Shown here: one piece after another, positions 1 through 9,308 of the stretch
Numbering within the stretch: position 1 is the first letter of the stretch
Layout of the letters: every line of letters begins with the position of its first letter
Source of the DNA: Vreelandella olivaria
Lineage (GTDB): Bacteria; Pseudomonadota; Gammaproteobacteria; Pseudomonadales; Halomonadaceae
DNA: 64,000 bases
Direction of reading: 5' to 3'
Assembly: GCA_004295565.1 (NCBI GenBank)
Contig: AP019416.1
Coordinates: forward strand, 4,934,084-4,998,083
Notes under the pieces: model-generated
The model's input: only the letters and a program-made list of their open reading frames with translations
The model's database searches: none
What the model was told of the DNA's origin: nothing
Position numbers and translations under genes: made by a program

Positions 1-720
1 CCATAAAACGCGCTCCAACTGAGCACTGCCTTCGGCGCGCAGAGCGCTTACGCCTCTAATGTGGCGAACACCTGCACGGCGTAGTTCACGTAATAGTCCC
101 ACCCCCTTTAATAGGGTGCTGGTATTACGTAACGCACCGGGAACGTGCTTGAGCGCGGCGCGATAGCGATCATGTGGTGTCGTATCAAGGATGGCAGCTA
201 CCTCAGCGCCTGCGCGAAGATATTGAGTGGCCAGCAGCAATAATAAGGGGCCACAACCAGCCAGTACGACTGGCGCCTGGGGCACGGCACCGGCACTCTT
301 GAGTAATATTTGACCACTACCTGCCGTCATGACCCCAGGTAATGTCCAACCAGGGATTGGCATAGGCCGCTCCATGGCTCCTGTGGCAAGGATGATATGC
401 CGCGCACAGATCATTTCTGCCTTGTCATCATGCAATAGCCCGATTTCACGCTGCCGGGTCAATTGCCACACGGTAGTTGCAGGACGATAGTCAATTTGAG
501 GGTCTTTAAGCCCCTTGATTAGAGACTCGCCAGACCAGTAATCCTCGCCAAGAATCTGCCGATCACGCACGGGGGTACGTTCCAATGCACGATAAATTTG
601 ACCACCCGCCGCAGGCTGCTCATCTATTACCACCGGCGTAATGCCATATTCGAGGGCAGTAGTTGCTGCGGCCATACCTGCGGGGCCTGTACCGAGAATG
701 ACGAGGTCATGCGTAATCAT
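1..720 (-). CDS. FAD/NAD(P) oxidoreductase subunit of opine-oxidase type (OoxA/HcnB-like), 3' end outside window
   Basis: Open reading frame running off the left edge, starting at the ATG at 718-720 that overlaps the TGA of the [2Fe-2S] gene (ATGA). The N-terminus reads MITHDLVILGTGPAGMAAAT, a Rossmann FAD-binding motif (GTGPAG), followed by DEQPAAGGQIYRAL, typical of the alpha subunit of opine oxidase, hydrogen cyanide synthase HcnB and D-hydroxyproline dehydrogenase. A second dinucleotide site (LAGCGPLLLL) lies near residue 150. In this family the subunit partners a small [2Fe-2S] protein and a DAO-type flavoprotein, which are the next two genes. It is the last visible gene of the minus-strand operon. 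Substrate unknown; at least the C-terminal half is missing. Confidence 0.82.
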   Translation of the reverse strand, partial: MITHDLVILGTGPAGMAAATTALEYGITPVVIDEQPAAGGQIYRALERTPVRDRQILGEDYWSGESLIKGLKDPQIDYRPATTVWQLTRQREIGLLHDDKAEMICARHIILATGAMERPMPIPGWTLPGVMTAGSGQILLKSAGAVPQAPVVLAGCGPLLLLLATQYLRAGAEVAAILDTTPHDRYRAALKHVPGALRNTSTLLKGVGLLRELRRAGVRHIRGVSALRAEGSAQLERVLW

Positions 721-1022
721 GAAGTTAATCTCCTGGCACCCTGCTGTGTATGGACATGCATACCATCGCGAACCTCCACTTGGCAGGCCTGAACATTGGG
801 ATTGCCATCAACTTCCACCAAACATTCAAAGCACACACCCATCATGCAGTAAGGAGCACGAGGGGCATTACTGACCGGCGTACTCCGGCAAATACTAATA
901 CCCGAAGTGAGTAATGCCGCAGCGACAGTATCGCCAGGGCGAGCCGCCACGGTCTGCTCATCAAAGCGGAAAGTTACTACCGCTTCGTTAGTAACTTCAG
1001 GCGGGGATAGACGTTTGAACAT
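717..1022 (-). CDS. (2Fe-2S)-binding subunit of amine/opine dehydrogenase (HcnA-like)
   Basis: A protein of about 101 residues with the ferredoxin-like HcnA/SoxX fold. The cluster signature is visible as APYCMMGVCFECLVEVDG followed by QACQ, giving four cysteines in the usual C-x4-C-x2-C ... C arrangement. I chose the ATG at 1022 (MFKRLSPPEV) because GGAGAG sits just upstream; the longer frame to 1100 lies inside the preceding gene. It overlaps the DAO gene by 26 bases and the next gene by ATGA, so the three are almost certainly co-translated. Role inferred: electron transfer between the two flavoprotein subunits. Confidence 0.85.
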   Translation of the reverse strand: MFKRLSPPEVTNEAVVTFRFDEQTVAARPGDTVAAALLTSGISICRSTPVSNAPRAPYCMMGVCFECLVEVDGNPNVQACQVEVRDGMHVHTQQGARRLTS

Positions 1023-2114
1023 GGAATCTCTCCGCAGTAAAAGGGGTAATTTCAGAAGGTGCTTCAGCGCCTGCGAACCAGGGCGCCAGACATTTCGCAT
1101 GGGCGGCGGCCAGCGTCACGCCGCTATGGCAACAGGCGACAAAGGCCCCAGGGTGGCTTTCGGATGCTTGATAAAGTGGGTAGCCATCGGGTGTCATGAC
1201 CCGTAACGCTCCCCAGCTGCGAACCACTCGGGTATTGGCAAGCGCCGGCAATGCGCGTACGGCGCGCTGGGCGATTTGAGCCAGCACCGGCGTTTCGGTG
1301 CCGTCATCGAAGCCAACGTCTTCATGGGAGTCGCCCATCAGTATCGAGCCTTCGCCGGTCTGGCGCAGATACGTGGTGGGTAGGTCAAGCAACGGCCGCA
1401 TGCGTTCGGTGACCAGGATTTCGCCTCGATTGGGCACAAGCGGTGCATCGAGTCCGACCTGCGGGGCCAGCTCTCGATTGCCGAGCCCGGCTGCCAGGAT
1501 GACCCGTCCAGCGGTGAGGGTCTGGTGATCACGCTCGATCACGAAGCTATCGCTGTTGCGCCGAATACGATTGACTTTACTGCCAGGCACGAATTTTCCG
1601 CCGTAGTGGCGAATCCCATCGTGCAGGGCCCGCAGCAGATAAAGAGGATTAGCGTGGCCATCCCAGCGTGACCATGAAGCACCGGTAACGCTTTCGCCGA
1701 TCTCGGGGATCAAGTCGCGTAGCTGGTCGTGATCCAGCATGTCGAACGTGAACTGACGGCCGGTCGCCTGGGCTAGCGCATCGAGTTCCACCTCGCGATT
1801 CGACAGCTCCGCTTGGCTATAGCAGAGATGGACGCCGCCGAGGTTGTGATGCTGGGTGGCGACTCCCGTCAGCTCGAAGAGCTCCTGGGAAAGTGCCGCC
1901 CACAGGGAAGCCGAACGCATGCTCCAGCGCGAATAGAGAGGGATCTCCTGCCCCTTGCCTTGCACCCATACCAACCCAAAATTGCCGCGCGAGGCACGAT
2001 AGGCCACATCTCCTTCATCCAGGACGCTGACCTGATGGCCTTGACTGGCCAGCCCATAGGCAATAGCACTGCCTACTAACCCCCGCCGATCACGGCGAAA
2101 TCACACTGCTGCAT
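997..2114 (-). CDS. FAD-dependent DAO-family oxidoreductase subunit (OoxB/HcnC-like), one frameshift
   Basis: D-amino-acid-oxidase-type flavoprotein of about 372 residues. The start ATG at 2114 gives MQQCDFAVIGGG, but the frame then breaks in a run of C at 2080-2084; restoring one base gives GGGLVGSAIAYGLASQGH, the expected nucleotide-binding helix. Downstream RASRGNFGLVWVQGKG and the C-terminal GALRVMTPDGYPLY and CHSGVTLAAAHA motifs match HcnC/OoxB and glycine/sarcosine oxidase relatives. Together with the next two genes it forms the alpha-beta-gamma dehydrogenase set seen in opine oxidase, HcnABC and D-hydroxyproline dehydrogenase. It follows the transporter genes with an 11-base gap. It is paralogous to the protein at 8134-9243 (shared ASRGN-GL-WVQGKG). 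Substrate not determinable from sequence. Confidence 0.85.
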
Positions 2115-2124
2115 AGCTGGCTCC

Positions 2125-2919
2125 TTAACCCTTGCCGATGAGAACTTTGTCGATTCCGTAGAGCCGGTCGAGCAGCACCATGAACAGCACCGTCAGCACG
2201 ATCAGCACGGTAGAGACCGAGGCGATCAGCGGATCGACGGTGTGAGCGATATGGTTGTACATCTGTACAGGTAGCGTGGTCGTGCTGGGCGAGGCCACGA
2301 AAATGGTCATGGACAATTCATCGAAGCTGGTGGTGAACGCCAATATCCAGCCCCCTGCGACGCCAGGAAGAATCATCGGCATGGTGATACGTCGAAACGT
2401 CGTCCATTGGGAAGCCCCCAGCGACAAGGCGGCCTTTTCAGCGCTACGATCCATGCCGAATACCGATGCCATCACCAAGCGCATGGTGTAGGGCATGACG
2501 ATAATCACATGGGCCGCAATCAATGCCCAGAAGCTACCGTAAATGCCTATCTGGGAGAAAAAGCTCAAAAACGCCACCCCGAGAACGACATGGGGGATCA
2601 TTAGCGGCGACAGGAATAAACCGACCAACGCGTCACGGCCACGGAACCGGTAACGAACAATGGCCAACGCCGCGGGCACCGCCAGCAAGGCCGAGAAACT
2701 GGCGGCAGCAATGCCGAGATATAGGCTATTCCAGAAAGCGCGGATGAAGTCGTGGTGCTCGAAGATTGCCGTGAACCAGCGCAGCGAGAACCCGTCCGTG
2801 GGGTAGGAGAGATAGCCATGCGGCGTGAAGGCCACTAGCATTACCACCACCAGTGGGGCCAGCAGGAAAATGACGAATAGCGTGTGAAACGCCAGGGCGA
2901 GTTTACTATTACGTAGCAT
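2125..2919 (-). CDS. ABC transporter permease, spermidine/putrescine (PotC) type
   Basis: 264-residue inner-membrane permease. Start chosen at the ATG at 2919 (MLRNSKLALAF) with AGGAG seven to eight bases upstream; the longer frame reads backwards through the neighbouring permease and is spurious. A first membrane helix is at about residues 8-30 and about five more follow. The EAA loop that contacts the ATPase is visible as EKAALSLGASQWTTFRRITM. Such permeases act as heterodimers, here with the product of 2931-3833. Substrate class inferred from family: polyamines, opines or related cationic compounds. Confidence 0.9.
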   Translation of the reverse strand: MLRNSKLALAFHTLFVIFLLAPLVVVMLVAFTPHGYLSYPTDGFSLRWFTAIFEHHDFIRAFWNSLYLGIAAASFSALLAVPAALAIVRYRFRGRDALVGLFLSPLMIPHVVLGVAFLSFFSQIGIYGSFWALIAAHVIIVMPYTMRLVMASVFGMDRSAEKAALSLGASQWTTFRRITMPMILPGVAGGWILAFTTSFDELSMTIFVASPSTTTLPVQMYNHIAHTVDPLIASVSTVLIVLTVLFMVLLDRLYGIDKVLIGKG

Positions 2920-2930
2920 CGTGATGACTC

Positions 2931-3833
2931 CTAGCCCAGGGTACGGCGGAAACGCCGCTCCATCATGCGGTTGTAGCTCATCACCACGACGACATTGGCC
3001 ACCAACAGCACGATGGCGATCGCCGCCCCGAGCGGCCAATTCATGGTGCTGAGATATTCGTCGTAAGCAGCGGTGGCCGCCACCTTGAGACGCCGCCCAC
3101 CGATAATGGCCGGCGTAGCGAAGGCGCTGGCGGACAAGGCAAAGACGATCAAGCTGCCGGAGAGGATGCCGGGCAATACCTGGGGTATGACCACTCGACG
3201 AAAGACGGTGGCATGGCTGGCGCCCAACGAAAGGCCTGCATGTTCGACGGCAGGATCGAGCTTCTGCAGGGCGGCCCATACCGAAATCACCATCAGCGGT
3301 ACCAGCACATGAACCAGCGCGAGAATCACTCCCGTGTGGGTATACATCAAGTTACCGGCACTGGACTCGGCAATACCGCTTCCTTCCAGAAACTTGCCAA
3401 GCAAGCCGTTGCCACCGATCAACAGAACCCAGCCAAGCGTTCGCACGACCACTGAAATCAATAGCGGCGCCAGGGTGATGACCAGAAATAGAGAGCGCCA
3501 TGGACTGCGCATGCGCGAAAGGATGTAGGCCTCCGGCACGCCGATCAGGATACACAGCACCACTACCGCTATGCTGATGCCGTAGGTGCGCAGAAATATC
3601 TCGTGAAAATAACTGTCTTGCAGAACCTCGATATAGTTTTCGAGGCCGAATGACGAGACGATGCCGACCGAATAATCAAAGCTGTTGAAACTGAGTATCA
3701 GCGTCATGATCAGCGGCATGCCCAGCAGGGCGAGAAAGAAAACGGCACCTGGGGCGCTCAATAACCACGGCACCGGATTAAGCGAACGCGCCCGGTGTGA
3801 CGAAGAGGGAAGATGGGAAACAAGCTCAGCCAT
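2931..3833 (-). CDS. ABC transporter permease, spermidine/putrescine (PotB) type
   Basis: 300-residue permease starting at the ATG at 3833 (MAELVSHLPSSSH), which overlaps the end of the ATPase gene by 8 bases. A cytoplasmic N-terminal tail is followed by a strong helix (PGAVFFLALLGMPLIMTLIL) and further membrane segments. The EAA motif is EHAGLSLGASHATVFRRVVI. It pairs with the second permease downstream. Gene order ATPase, PotB-like, PotC-like matches many binding-protein-dependent polyamine and opine importers. Confidence 0.9.
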   Translation of the reverse strand: MAELVSHLPSSSHRARSLNPVPWLLSAPGAVFFLALLGMPLIMTLILSFNSFDYSVGIVSSFGLENYIEVLQDSYFHEIFLRTYGISIAVVVLCILIGVPEAYILSRMRSPWRSLFLVITLAPLLISVVVRTLGWVLLIGGNGLLGKFLEGSGIAESSAGNLMYTHTGVILALVHVLVPLMVISVWAALQKLDPAVEHAGLSLGASHATVFRRVVIPQVLPGILSGSLIVFALSASAFATPAIIGGRRLKVAATAAYDEYLSTMNWPLGAAIAIVLLVANVVVVMSYNRMMERRFRRTLG

Positions 3834-4890
3834 TTGCTTGCTCCCCCAGGACACGTACCGCCCCGTCTTGCCAGCAAATACCGACATCATCGCCTACCGC
3901 CGCCCCTTGGGCACCCAGGTTCGGCTGAGTGATCAACAGCTCGCCGGCACTACTATCGACTTGGTACAGCCAGTGGTTGCCCAGGAACAGTCGTGTCCGC
4001 ACACGCCCCTGTAACTGGCCGGCCGTGTGCTGAGTCAACTCCAGCTTTTCCGGGCGAATCGACAGTTGAACCTTATTCCCCTTGATCTCATCGGGCACGG
4101 CGATCTCGAGCCGGCAGTCGCCGAGCGTGACGTGGGCCTGGCTGCCTTCACGCTGGTCTATGTGGCAGTCAAACAGGTTGGTCTTGCCGACAAACGAAGA
4201 AACGAAGTTGTCTCTCGGGTTCTCGTAGGCTGCAAAGGGTTCGTCCACCTGTACCACCTTACCCTGATTCATCACTACGACACGATCACTGAGCGAAAGC
4301 GCCTCCGATTGATCATGGGTTACCATCAGGGTCGTGGTGCCGACCTGCTGCTGGATATTGCGCAGCTCGATCTGCATGTTTTCTCTCAATTGCGCATCGA
4401 GGTTGGAAAGCGGCTCATCAAGCAGCAGCAACGGTGGCCGAATGACCAGCGCTCGGGCCAGGGCCACCCTCTGGCGTTGGCCACCCGACAGCTCGCGGGG
4501 ATAGCGATCTTCGAGGTGATCGAGACGCACCAGCTCCAGTGCCTCACTAACCTGCTGGCGGCTTTCGCCGGCAGGGATCTTGCGCATTTCCAGGCCGAAA
4601 CGAACGTTTTCCGCCACGGTCATGTGGGGAAACAGGGCATAGCTCTGGAACACGATACCGATGCCCCGTTGATTGGGCTTGCAGGACGTAATGTCATCAC
4701 CCTTCATCAGGATACGTCCGCGAGTGGGCTCAACGAAGCCGGCAATCATTTGCAGGGTGGTCGTCTTGCCGCAACCCGACGGACCGAGTAGCGAGACGAA
4801 CTCGCCCTGGTCGATATCGAGAGTGATGTCTTGCACGGCAGTATTGCTGCCGAAGCGCTTGGTCAACGACTCTAAACGAAGGAAACTCAT
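3826..4890 (-). CDS. ABC transporter ATP-binding protein (PotA type)
   Basis: 354-residue ATPase starting at the ATG at 4890 (MSFLRLESLTKRFG), preceded by GGAGGAG. Walker A is GPSGCGKTT at about residue 37, the Q-loop lies in FQSYALFPHMTV, the signature is [15 protein letters not shown], Walker B is LLLLDEPLSNLDA, and the switch histidine is in MVTHDQSEAL. After residue 235 there is a TOBE regulatory domain (KVQLSIRPEKLEL), as in PotA and MalK. It energises import by the two permeases encoded next. The frame is intact. Confidence 0.93.
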   Translation of the reverse strand: MSFLRLESLTKRFGSNTAVQDITLDIDQGEFVSLLGPSGCGKTTTLQMIAGFVEPTRGRILMKGDDITSCKPNQRGIGIVFQSYALFPHMTVAENVRFGLEMRKIPAGESRQQVSEALELVRLDHLEDRYPRELSGGQRQRVALARALVIRPPLLLLDEPLSNLDAQLRENMQIELRNIQQQVGTTTLMVTHDQSEALSLSDRVVVMNQGKVVQVDEPFAAYENPRDNFVSSFVGKTNLFDCHIDQREGSQAHVTLGDCRLEIAVPDEIKGNKVQLSIRPEKLELTQHTAGQLQGRVRTRLFLGNHWLYQVDSSAGELLITQPNLGAQGAAVGDDVGICWQDGAVRVLGEQANG

Positions 4891-4981
4891 GGCAGGACTC
4901 CTCCACACCCTTGCCCATCGAACGAGGCAAGGGTGTGGTGTCTTTAGTGGATATCAACGAAGGAACGGGATTGACGCGTGT

Positions 4982-6015
4982 CTAGCGCTCAACCTGACGG
5001 TTCCAACGATTGGTCCACTCGAGACGGTTGGGATTGATGACATCCCAGTCCACGGCCACTAGCTGGTCGACCTTTTCACCATAGGGAAGCACGCTTGCCA
5101 ATTCGTCGGATAACTGGGCATGCCGCTGTGCGGGCCCCAGCCCTGAGTGTCGGCCAGCAGCTCTTGTGATTCCGGTGCCAGCAGGTGTTCGATAAAGGCC
5201 TCGGCCAGTTCACGCTCCTCGCTGCCTTCGATGACACAGGCAGCCACCATCAAGGCGACGGCACCCTCTTCGGGGTAAGCGAAGGCGCCCGGGAAGCCTG
5301 TGCTGGCCAGCGCACGCAAGCGCCCGCTGCCCCAGACCGACAGAGCGATTTCTTCATTCTGGAACAGCTCGGACATCTTGCCCGCCGAAGGCTCGAAAGA
5401 GAGGATGTTAGGCGCGATTTGCTCTTTCATGAATTCGAAACCGGGGTCGATATCGCTTTCGCTTCCCCCGTTGAGACGCGCCGCCATTACCAGGGCATGC
5501 ACACCATAAGTGTTACTGATGGAAGGAACGACCAGCTTGCCGGCGAATTTCTCATCGGCCAGGTCTTCCCATGAGGAAGGCGGCTCCCAGCCATTACGCT
5601 CGAACATGTCGGCATTGTAGGCAAACCCGGAAGCGACCAGGCCAACCCCGACGGCCTTGTCATCGGGGGAAACGCGCGATGTCGTAGACGTCATCGAGCA
5701 TGGCGGTATCTTGCATCGGCGAGCAGAAACCCAGGTTGACGGCTTGATACATGGGGCCATCGTCCATCAGCACCACATCCAGCTCCTGGTCACCACGCTG
5801 GGCTTGTAGTTTGGCCAGGGTATCGGTGGAATTACCTGCCACGTAGATGATTTCCGCGTCATGCTCTTCGAGAAACGCTGGAATGATCTCATCGCGCATG
5901 GCTTGCTCGGTAGAGCCCCCGTAGGAGCCGACATAAAGCGGTTCAGCGAAAGCGGAATTGATGCCGAGAAACAGCAGTCCCGCCATAGCAGTCGTTTGGC
6001 TAGTCATTTTTTCAT
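4982..6015 (-). CDS. Extracellular solute-binding protein (PotD/family 1-like), two to three frame breaks
   Basis: Periplasmic binding protein of about 344 residues. The mature part begins EPLYVGSYGGSTEQAMRDEI after a signal peptide ending NSAFA. Two breaks are clear: a C run at 5665-5669 (repair gives YDIARFPPDDKAVGVGL) and one at 5116-5118 (repair gives HSGMPQLSDELASVLPYG). The repaired C-terminus ends NRWNRQVER at 4982. The start is uncertain: ATG at 6007 gives an uncharged signal peptide, whereas ATG at 6015 with one more A in the A6 run gives MKKMTSQ, which I prefer. It leads the transporter-dehydrogenase operon and defines its substrate, probably a polyamine- or opine-like amine. Confidence 0.83.
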
Positions 6016-6180
6016 GCTTGCAGTGTCCTGTCATTGATGTCGATGTTTTGCTTGTTGTTATCAATGGCCGCCACCGCTTCTGTTATTGCTAGAAAACGGT
6101 CAGAAGGCGTGGGCAGTGCGACCTGGAATTTAAGCTAGCATCGCTTTGGTCATCAGGGCTAATGCCTTTTGTTAGCCATC

Positions 6181-7110
6181 CTATTCGCTAATGTTATGGG
6201 TTAATGGCGTGGACGACGCGGCAAGCTGATCGGCAAGATGTCGTTTCAACTCATCGAGAAACTCCAGCACCAATCGTGACGGGGGCCGGAAAGCGGGAAG
6301 CACTGCACTGTAATGAAAGGGGATTTCGGGGGTAAAGGAACGGGACACCAAGCCTCTCGAAAGGTAGCTATCCGCGGTGATCGGGTCGATCAACGATACC
6401 CCAGCTCCCGCCAGAACCAGCTCGCAAGCCACACTCGACAATTGGGTCTCTATACGCATTCGGCGCCTGATGCCCGCCTGCTGGAAGACCTGGTCAATAA
6501 GCGGCCTGACATCCTGAGTTTGCCCGAGAGAAACAAAAGACTCCCCCTCGAGATCATCAATGTGCACAACAGGCTGGCTGGCAAGGGGGTGATTGGGCAG
6601 CATCACTAGCCGCAACGCACCACTGGCAATCGGACGAATGGTGACGGAGGGGTCGACCAGTTGCATACCTATCAGGCCGGCATCGCACTGTTGTGTCGCC
6701 ACCCACTCCAGCACCCGCTGGGAGCTATGCACCTGCAGGGAAATAGTGATGCCGGGATGACGCTCGGAGAAAGCGTTGATCATCGTCGGCAGGGCATTCA
6801 ACGCCAAAGCGGGCATGCAGCTTAGCAGCAATCGGCCGGTACGAAATTCACGAATTTCGCGAGCCGTATCGGTAATTTTATCCAGGCCGACAAAAGCTCG
6901 CTCCACGTCTTCATAGAGGGCTAACGCTTCCGGCGTGGGAATTAATCTACCTTTGTGACGCTGGAAAAGCGCAAATCCCACATGGAATTCTAGATCCCCG
7001 ACCAAACGACTGACGGCAGGCTGGGAAACATGCAGTGTCTGAGCGGCACGCGTCACTGTCTTGTGGATCATTACCGCCCGAAAGGCTTCTATCTGGCGAA
7101 GATTAATCAT
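6181..7110 (-). CDS. LysR family transcriptional regulator (OccR/NocR-like)
   Basis: 309-residue LysR protein with the start ATG at 7110 (MINLRQIEAFRAVM). The N-terminal winged helix-turn-helix is at about residues 3-62 (AAQTLHVSQPAVSRLVGDLE), followed by a linker helix and a substrate-binding-like effector domain (GRLLLSCMPALALNALP onward). The MINLRQIEAFRAVM opening resembles regulators of opine catabolism, fitting the neighbouring transporter and oxidase. It lies upstream of the binding-protein gene on the same strand. No in-frame stop separates it from the regulator upstream, so the open frame runs through both; a fusion is unlikely because this gene has its own complete DNA-binding domain. 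Confidence 0.85.
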   Translation of the reverse strand: MINLRQIEAFRAVMIHKTVTRAAQTLHVSQPAVSRLVGDLEFHVGFALFQRHKGRLIPTPEALALYEDVERAFVGLDKITDTAREIREFRTGRLLLSCMPALALNALPTMINAFSERHPGITISLQVHSSQRVLEWVATQQCDAGLIGMQLVDPSVTIRPIASGALRLVMLPNHPLASQPVVHIDDLEGESFVSLGQTQDVRPLIDQVFQQAGIRRRMRIETQLSSVACELVLAGAGVSLIDPITADSYLSRGLVSRSFTPEIPFHYSAVLPAFRPPSRLVLEFLDELKRHLADQLAASSTPLTHNISE

Positions 7111-8031
7111 CTTTTGACGATCCCATGTCAGTCGGGTGGCTTTTGAGAAGCGTTGGCGAAACACGCCGATAAACTCCTGGGCGAGCTGAGATACGGGTTG
7201 GTCACGTGGCGTTAGCAAAGCAAAATCCTCTCCTAACAAGGGAGAAAAAGGCCGTAATACCAAGTTCATGTCGCTGAAAGCTCTAGCGCTGATGGGGTCG
7301 AGGATCGCGATGCCCACTCCTCGGCCGACTAGCCGGATCGCTTGGAGGGCCAGCGAGACTTCCAAGCACCGTCTGGGGCGTAACTGTCTTGCTTCCATCA
7401 ACCGCTCCAGGTCGAGGCGCAAGGGATCCTGCGGCTCGAAGCAGATCAGGGTCTCATTGGCAAGATCATCCACTTCCACCGTGTCACGTTCCGCAAGGGG
7501 ATGGCCAGAGGGTAGCGCGCATAGGCTGTCGAGATGAAATACGTCGCTGTTCATGCGGTCATCGATTGCAGAAACAATAGCAAAGCCTACGTCACAGCGC
7601 TGGGTGAGTACGTCTTCTACTACCTGGTCTGAGCGGAAAGTGGCCAGCTCGATCCTGGCATCGGGATGGCCAGGCGCGAAGTCCGCCAATACATCGGGCA
7701 GGAAGGTCATTCCCAGCAAAGGCATGGCACTGATACGCAGCCCCCGACTTCACGCTCGCTGATCCGCCGTGCGGTACTGCGCAAGTGCTCCATGCCGCTC
7801 CATACCTTCTGTACCTCGCGATGAGAATAGGCGCGCCTCCGGTGTCGGCACCAGACGCCCCCGAACACGTTCGAATAGCGTGAACCCTACGTCATGTTCC
7901 AGTTGCTTGAGCAGGCGGGTGACACCCGGTTGTGCAATCAGCATACGCCTGGCGGCACCGGAAACAGTACCGATCTCCATGACATGCTTAAAAGCAAGGA
8001 TCTGGCGGTCGCGCAAATGAAGAGAGGGCAT
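7111..8031 (-). CDS. Second LysR family regulator, frame-broken and missing its stop
   Basis: About 307 residues, starting MPSLHLRDRQILAFKHVMEI (ATG at 8031; another ATG at 8037 is possible). The helix-turn-helix contains ARRMLIAQPGVTRLLKQLE. The frame leaves after LVPTPEARLF near 7825 and returns at a C run at 7741-7745; the middle reads EVQKVWSGMEHLRSTARRIS in the shifted frame. These two shifts compensate, so the ends share a frame. The effector domain continues from LRISAMPLLGMTFLPDVLA to SKATRLTWDRQK and then flows straight into the next LysR gene with no stop. Either a stop was lost to another base error or this is real read-through. Target unknown; it faces away from the flavin oxidase at 8134. 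Confidence 0.75.
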
Positions 8032-8133
8032 AGTCATAACTTTTACGCATGAAGTGGACAATTATTGGTATTGGATCGTATAGCCTATCCCTACCTATAG
8101 TCGAGCTTACTTAAACTAGATTGAGCTAGCGGC

Positions 8134-9243
8134 ATGCAATTTGACTTCTTAATTATTGGTGGTGGCGTAGTAGGCATGGCTGTTGCCTATGGCCTACTGC
8201 GCAGAGGTCAAAAAGTTATCATGCTAGACGAAGGAGATGATGTTTTACGCGCATCACGAGGTAATGCCGGACTAACGTGGGTACAAGGAAAAGGTATAGG
8301 CATGCCTCGTTATGCCGAGTTGAGTCTACAGTCGAGCGATGCATGGCCTTTCTTTGCTAGTGAGCTTAGCGAGCGCAGTGGTGTACCACTTGAATACTCT
8401 CGCCAGGGCGGTATTGATATTTGCTTTGACGTTCAGGAAGCCGAAGCACGTGTGGCCAGCTATCGTAAACTTCAGGCTTCATCACCCTATCTAGCACGCT
8501 ATTTTCAATGGGAATACTTTGATAGACAGGGTCTGTTAACCCATCTCCCTGGCTTAGGTGAAAGCATTCACGGGGGCACTTGGTCTCCCCATGATGGTCA
8601 TTGCAATCCGCTATTGCTTCTGCACGCACTTTTAACAGCTAGCCTTAAGATGGGTCTTAGCTATCACCCAGGCTGCTCGGTTCAGCGCCTCGAATCAAAT
8701 ATCGTTGGCTTCACTGCCAATACTCTAGGCGGTAACTTTTCAGCCGAGCGTATTATCGTAGCTGCAGGCCTAGGAGCGAAGCACCTCTCCCCATGTTGGG
8801 CCTGAGCGGAGAAGTGTTTCCTGCGAGGGCAGATCCTCGTAACGGAAAAAATGCCTCTGATATCGCAACTTCCTACACCTCAGATAAGGCAAACCGGTAA
8901 CGGTAGCTACTTGATCGGTGACACCCATGAACATGCAGGTCTAAACCGGGATGCGACTACCAGCATCATGGCGAAATTAGCAGCTCGTGGGGTGCGTATT
9001 TACCCGCACCTGAAGAACGCCAACATAGTGCGTGCTTGGGGTGCATTACGAGTAATGACACCTGATGGGTTTCCACTGTATGAATCGTCCAGAGCCTACC
9101 CAGGTGCCTATAACATCAATTGTCATAGCGGAATTAGTTTAGCTGCTTTCCACGCTGAAGAGCTGGCTCAAGCCTTGCTGCATGACCGATTGAGCCATGA
9201 ATTTCGCGAATTTTCCAGTGTGCGCTTTAGCAAGATTAACTAA
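8134..9243 (+). CDS. FAD-dependent DAO-family oxidoreductase, paralogue, with compensating frame breaks
   Basis: About 369 residues. The N-terminus MQFDFLIIGGGVVGMAVAYG is a dinucleotide-binding motif, followed by ASRGNAGLTWVQGKG as in the enzyme at 997-2114. The frame leaves near 8795 (repair gives LGLSGEVFP) and returns near 8825 at QILVTEKM, leaving both ends in the same frame. The C-terminal motifs GALRVMTPDGFPLYESS and CHSGISLAAFHA are intact. Codon choice is AT-richer than neighbouring genes (many TTA, CTA, AAT), suggesting separate acquisition. It is followed by a binding-protein gene in the same direction. A decaying gene is possible because the two breaks here are less clearly homopolymer-linked. 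Confidence 0.75.
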
Positions 9244-9308
9244 CAAAAACTTTATACCGCGAGTACGACGCCTCACACAACCATCGATAAAACCAAGAGG
9301 AATGCGAA

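Noticed and set aside
717-2114. Possible hydrogen cyanide synthase (hcnABC)
   Set aside because: Subunit types match, but the gene order differs from hcnABC and a dedicated amine-type importer is attached, so an amine or opine dehydrogenase is more likely.
4027-4791. 254-residue open frame on the plus strand
   Set aside because: It lies antisense to the PotA-type ATPase, which has every ABC motif; the plus-strand protein resembles nothing and has no ribosome site.
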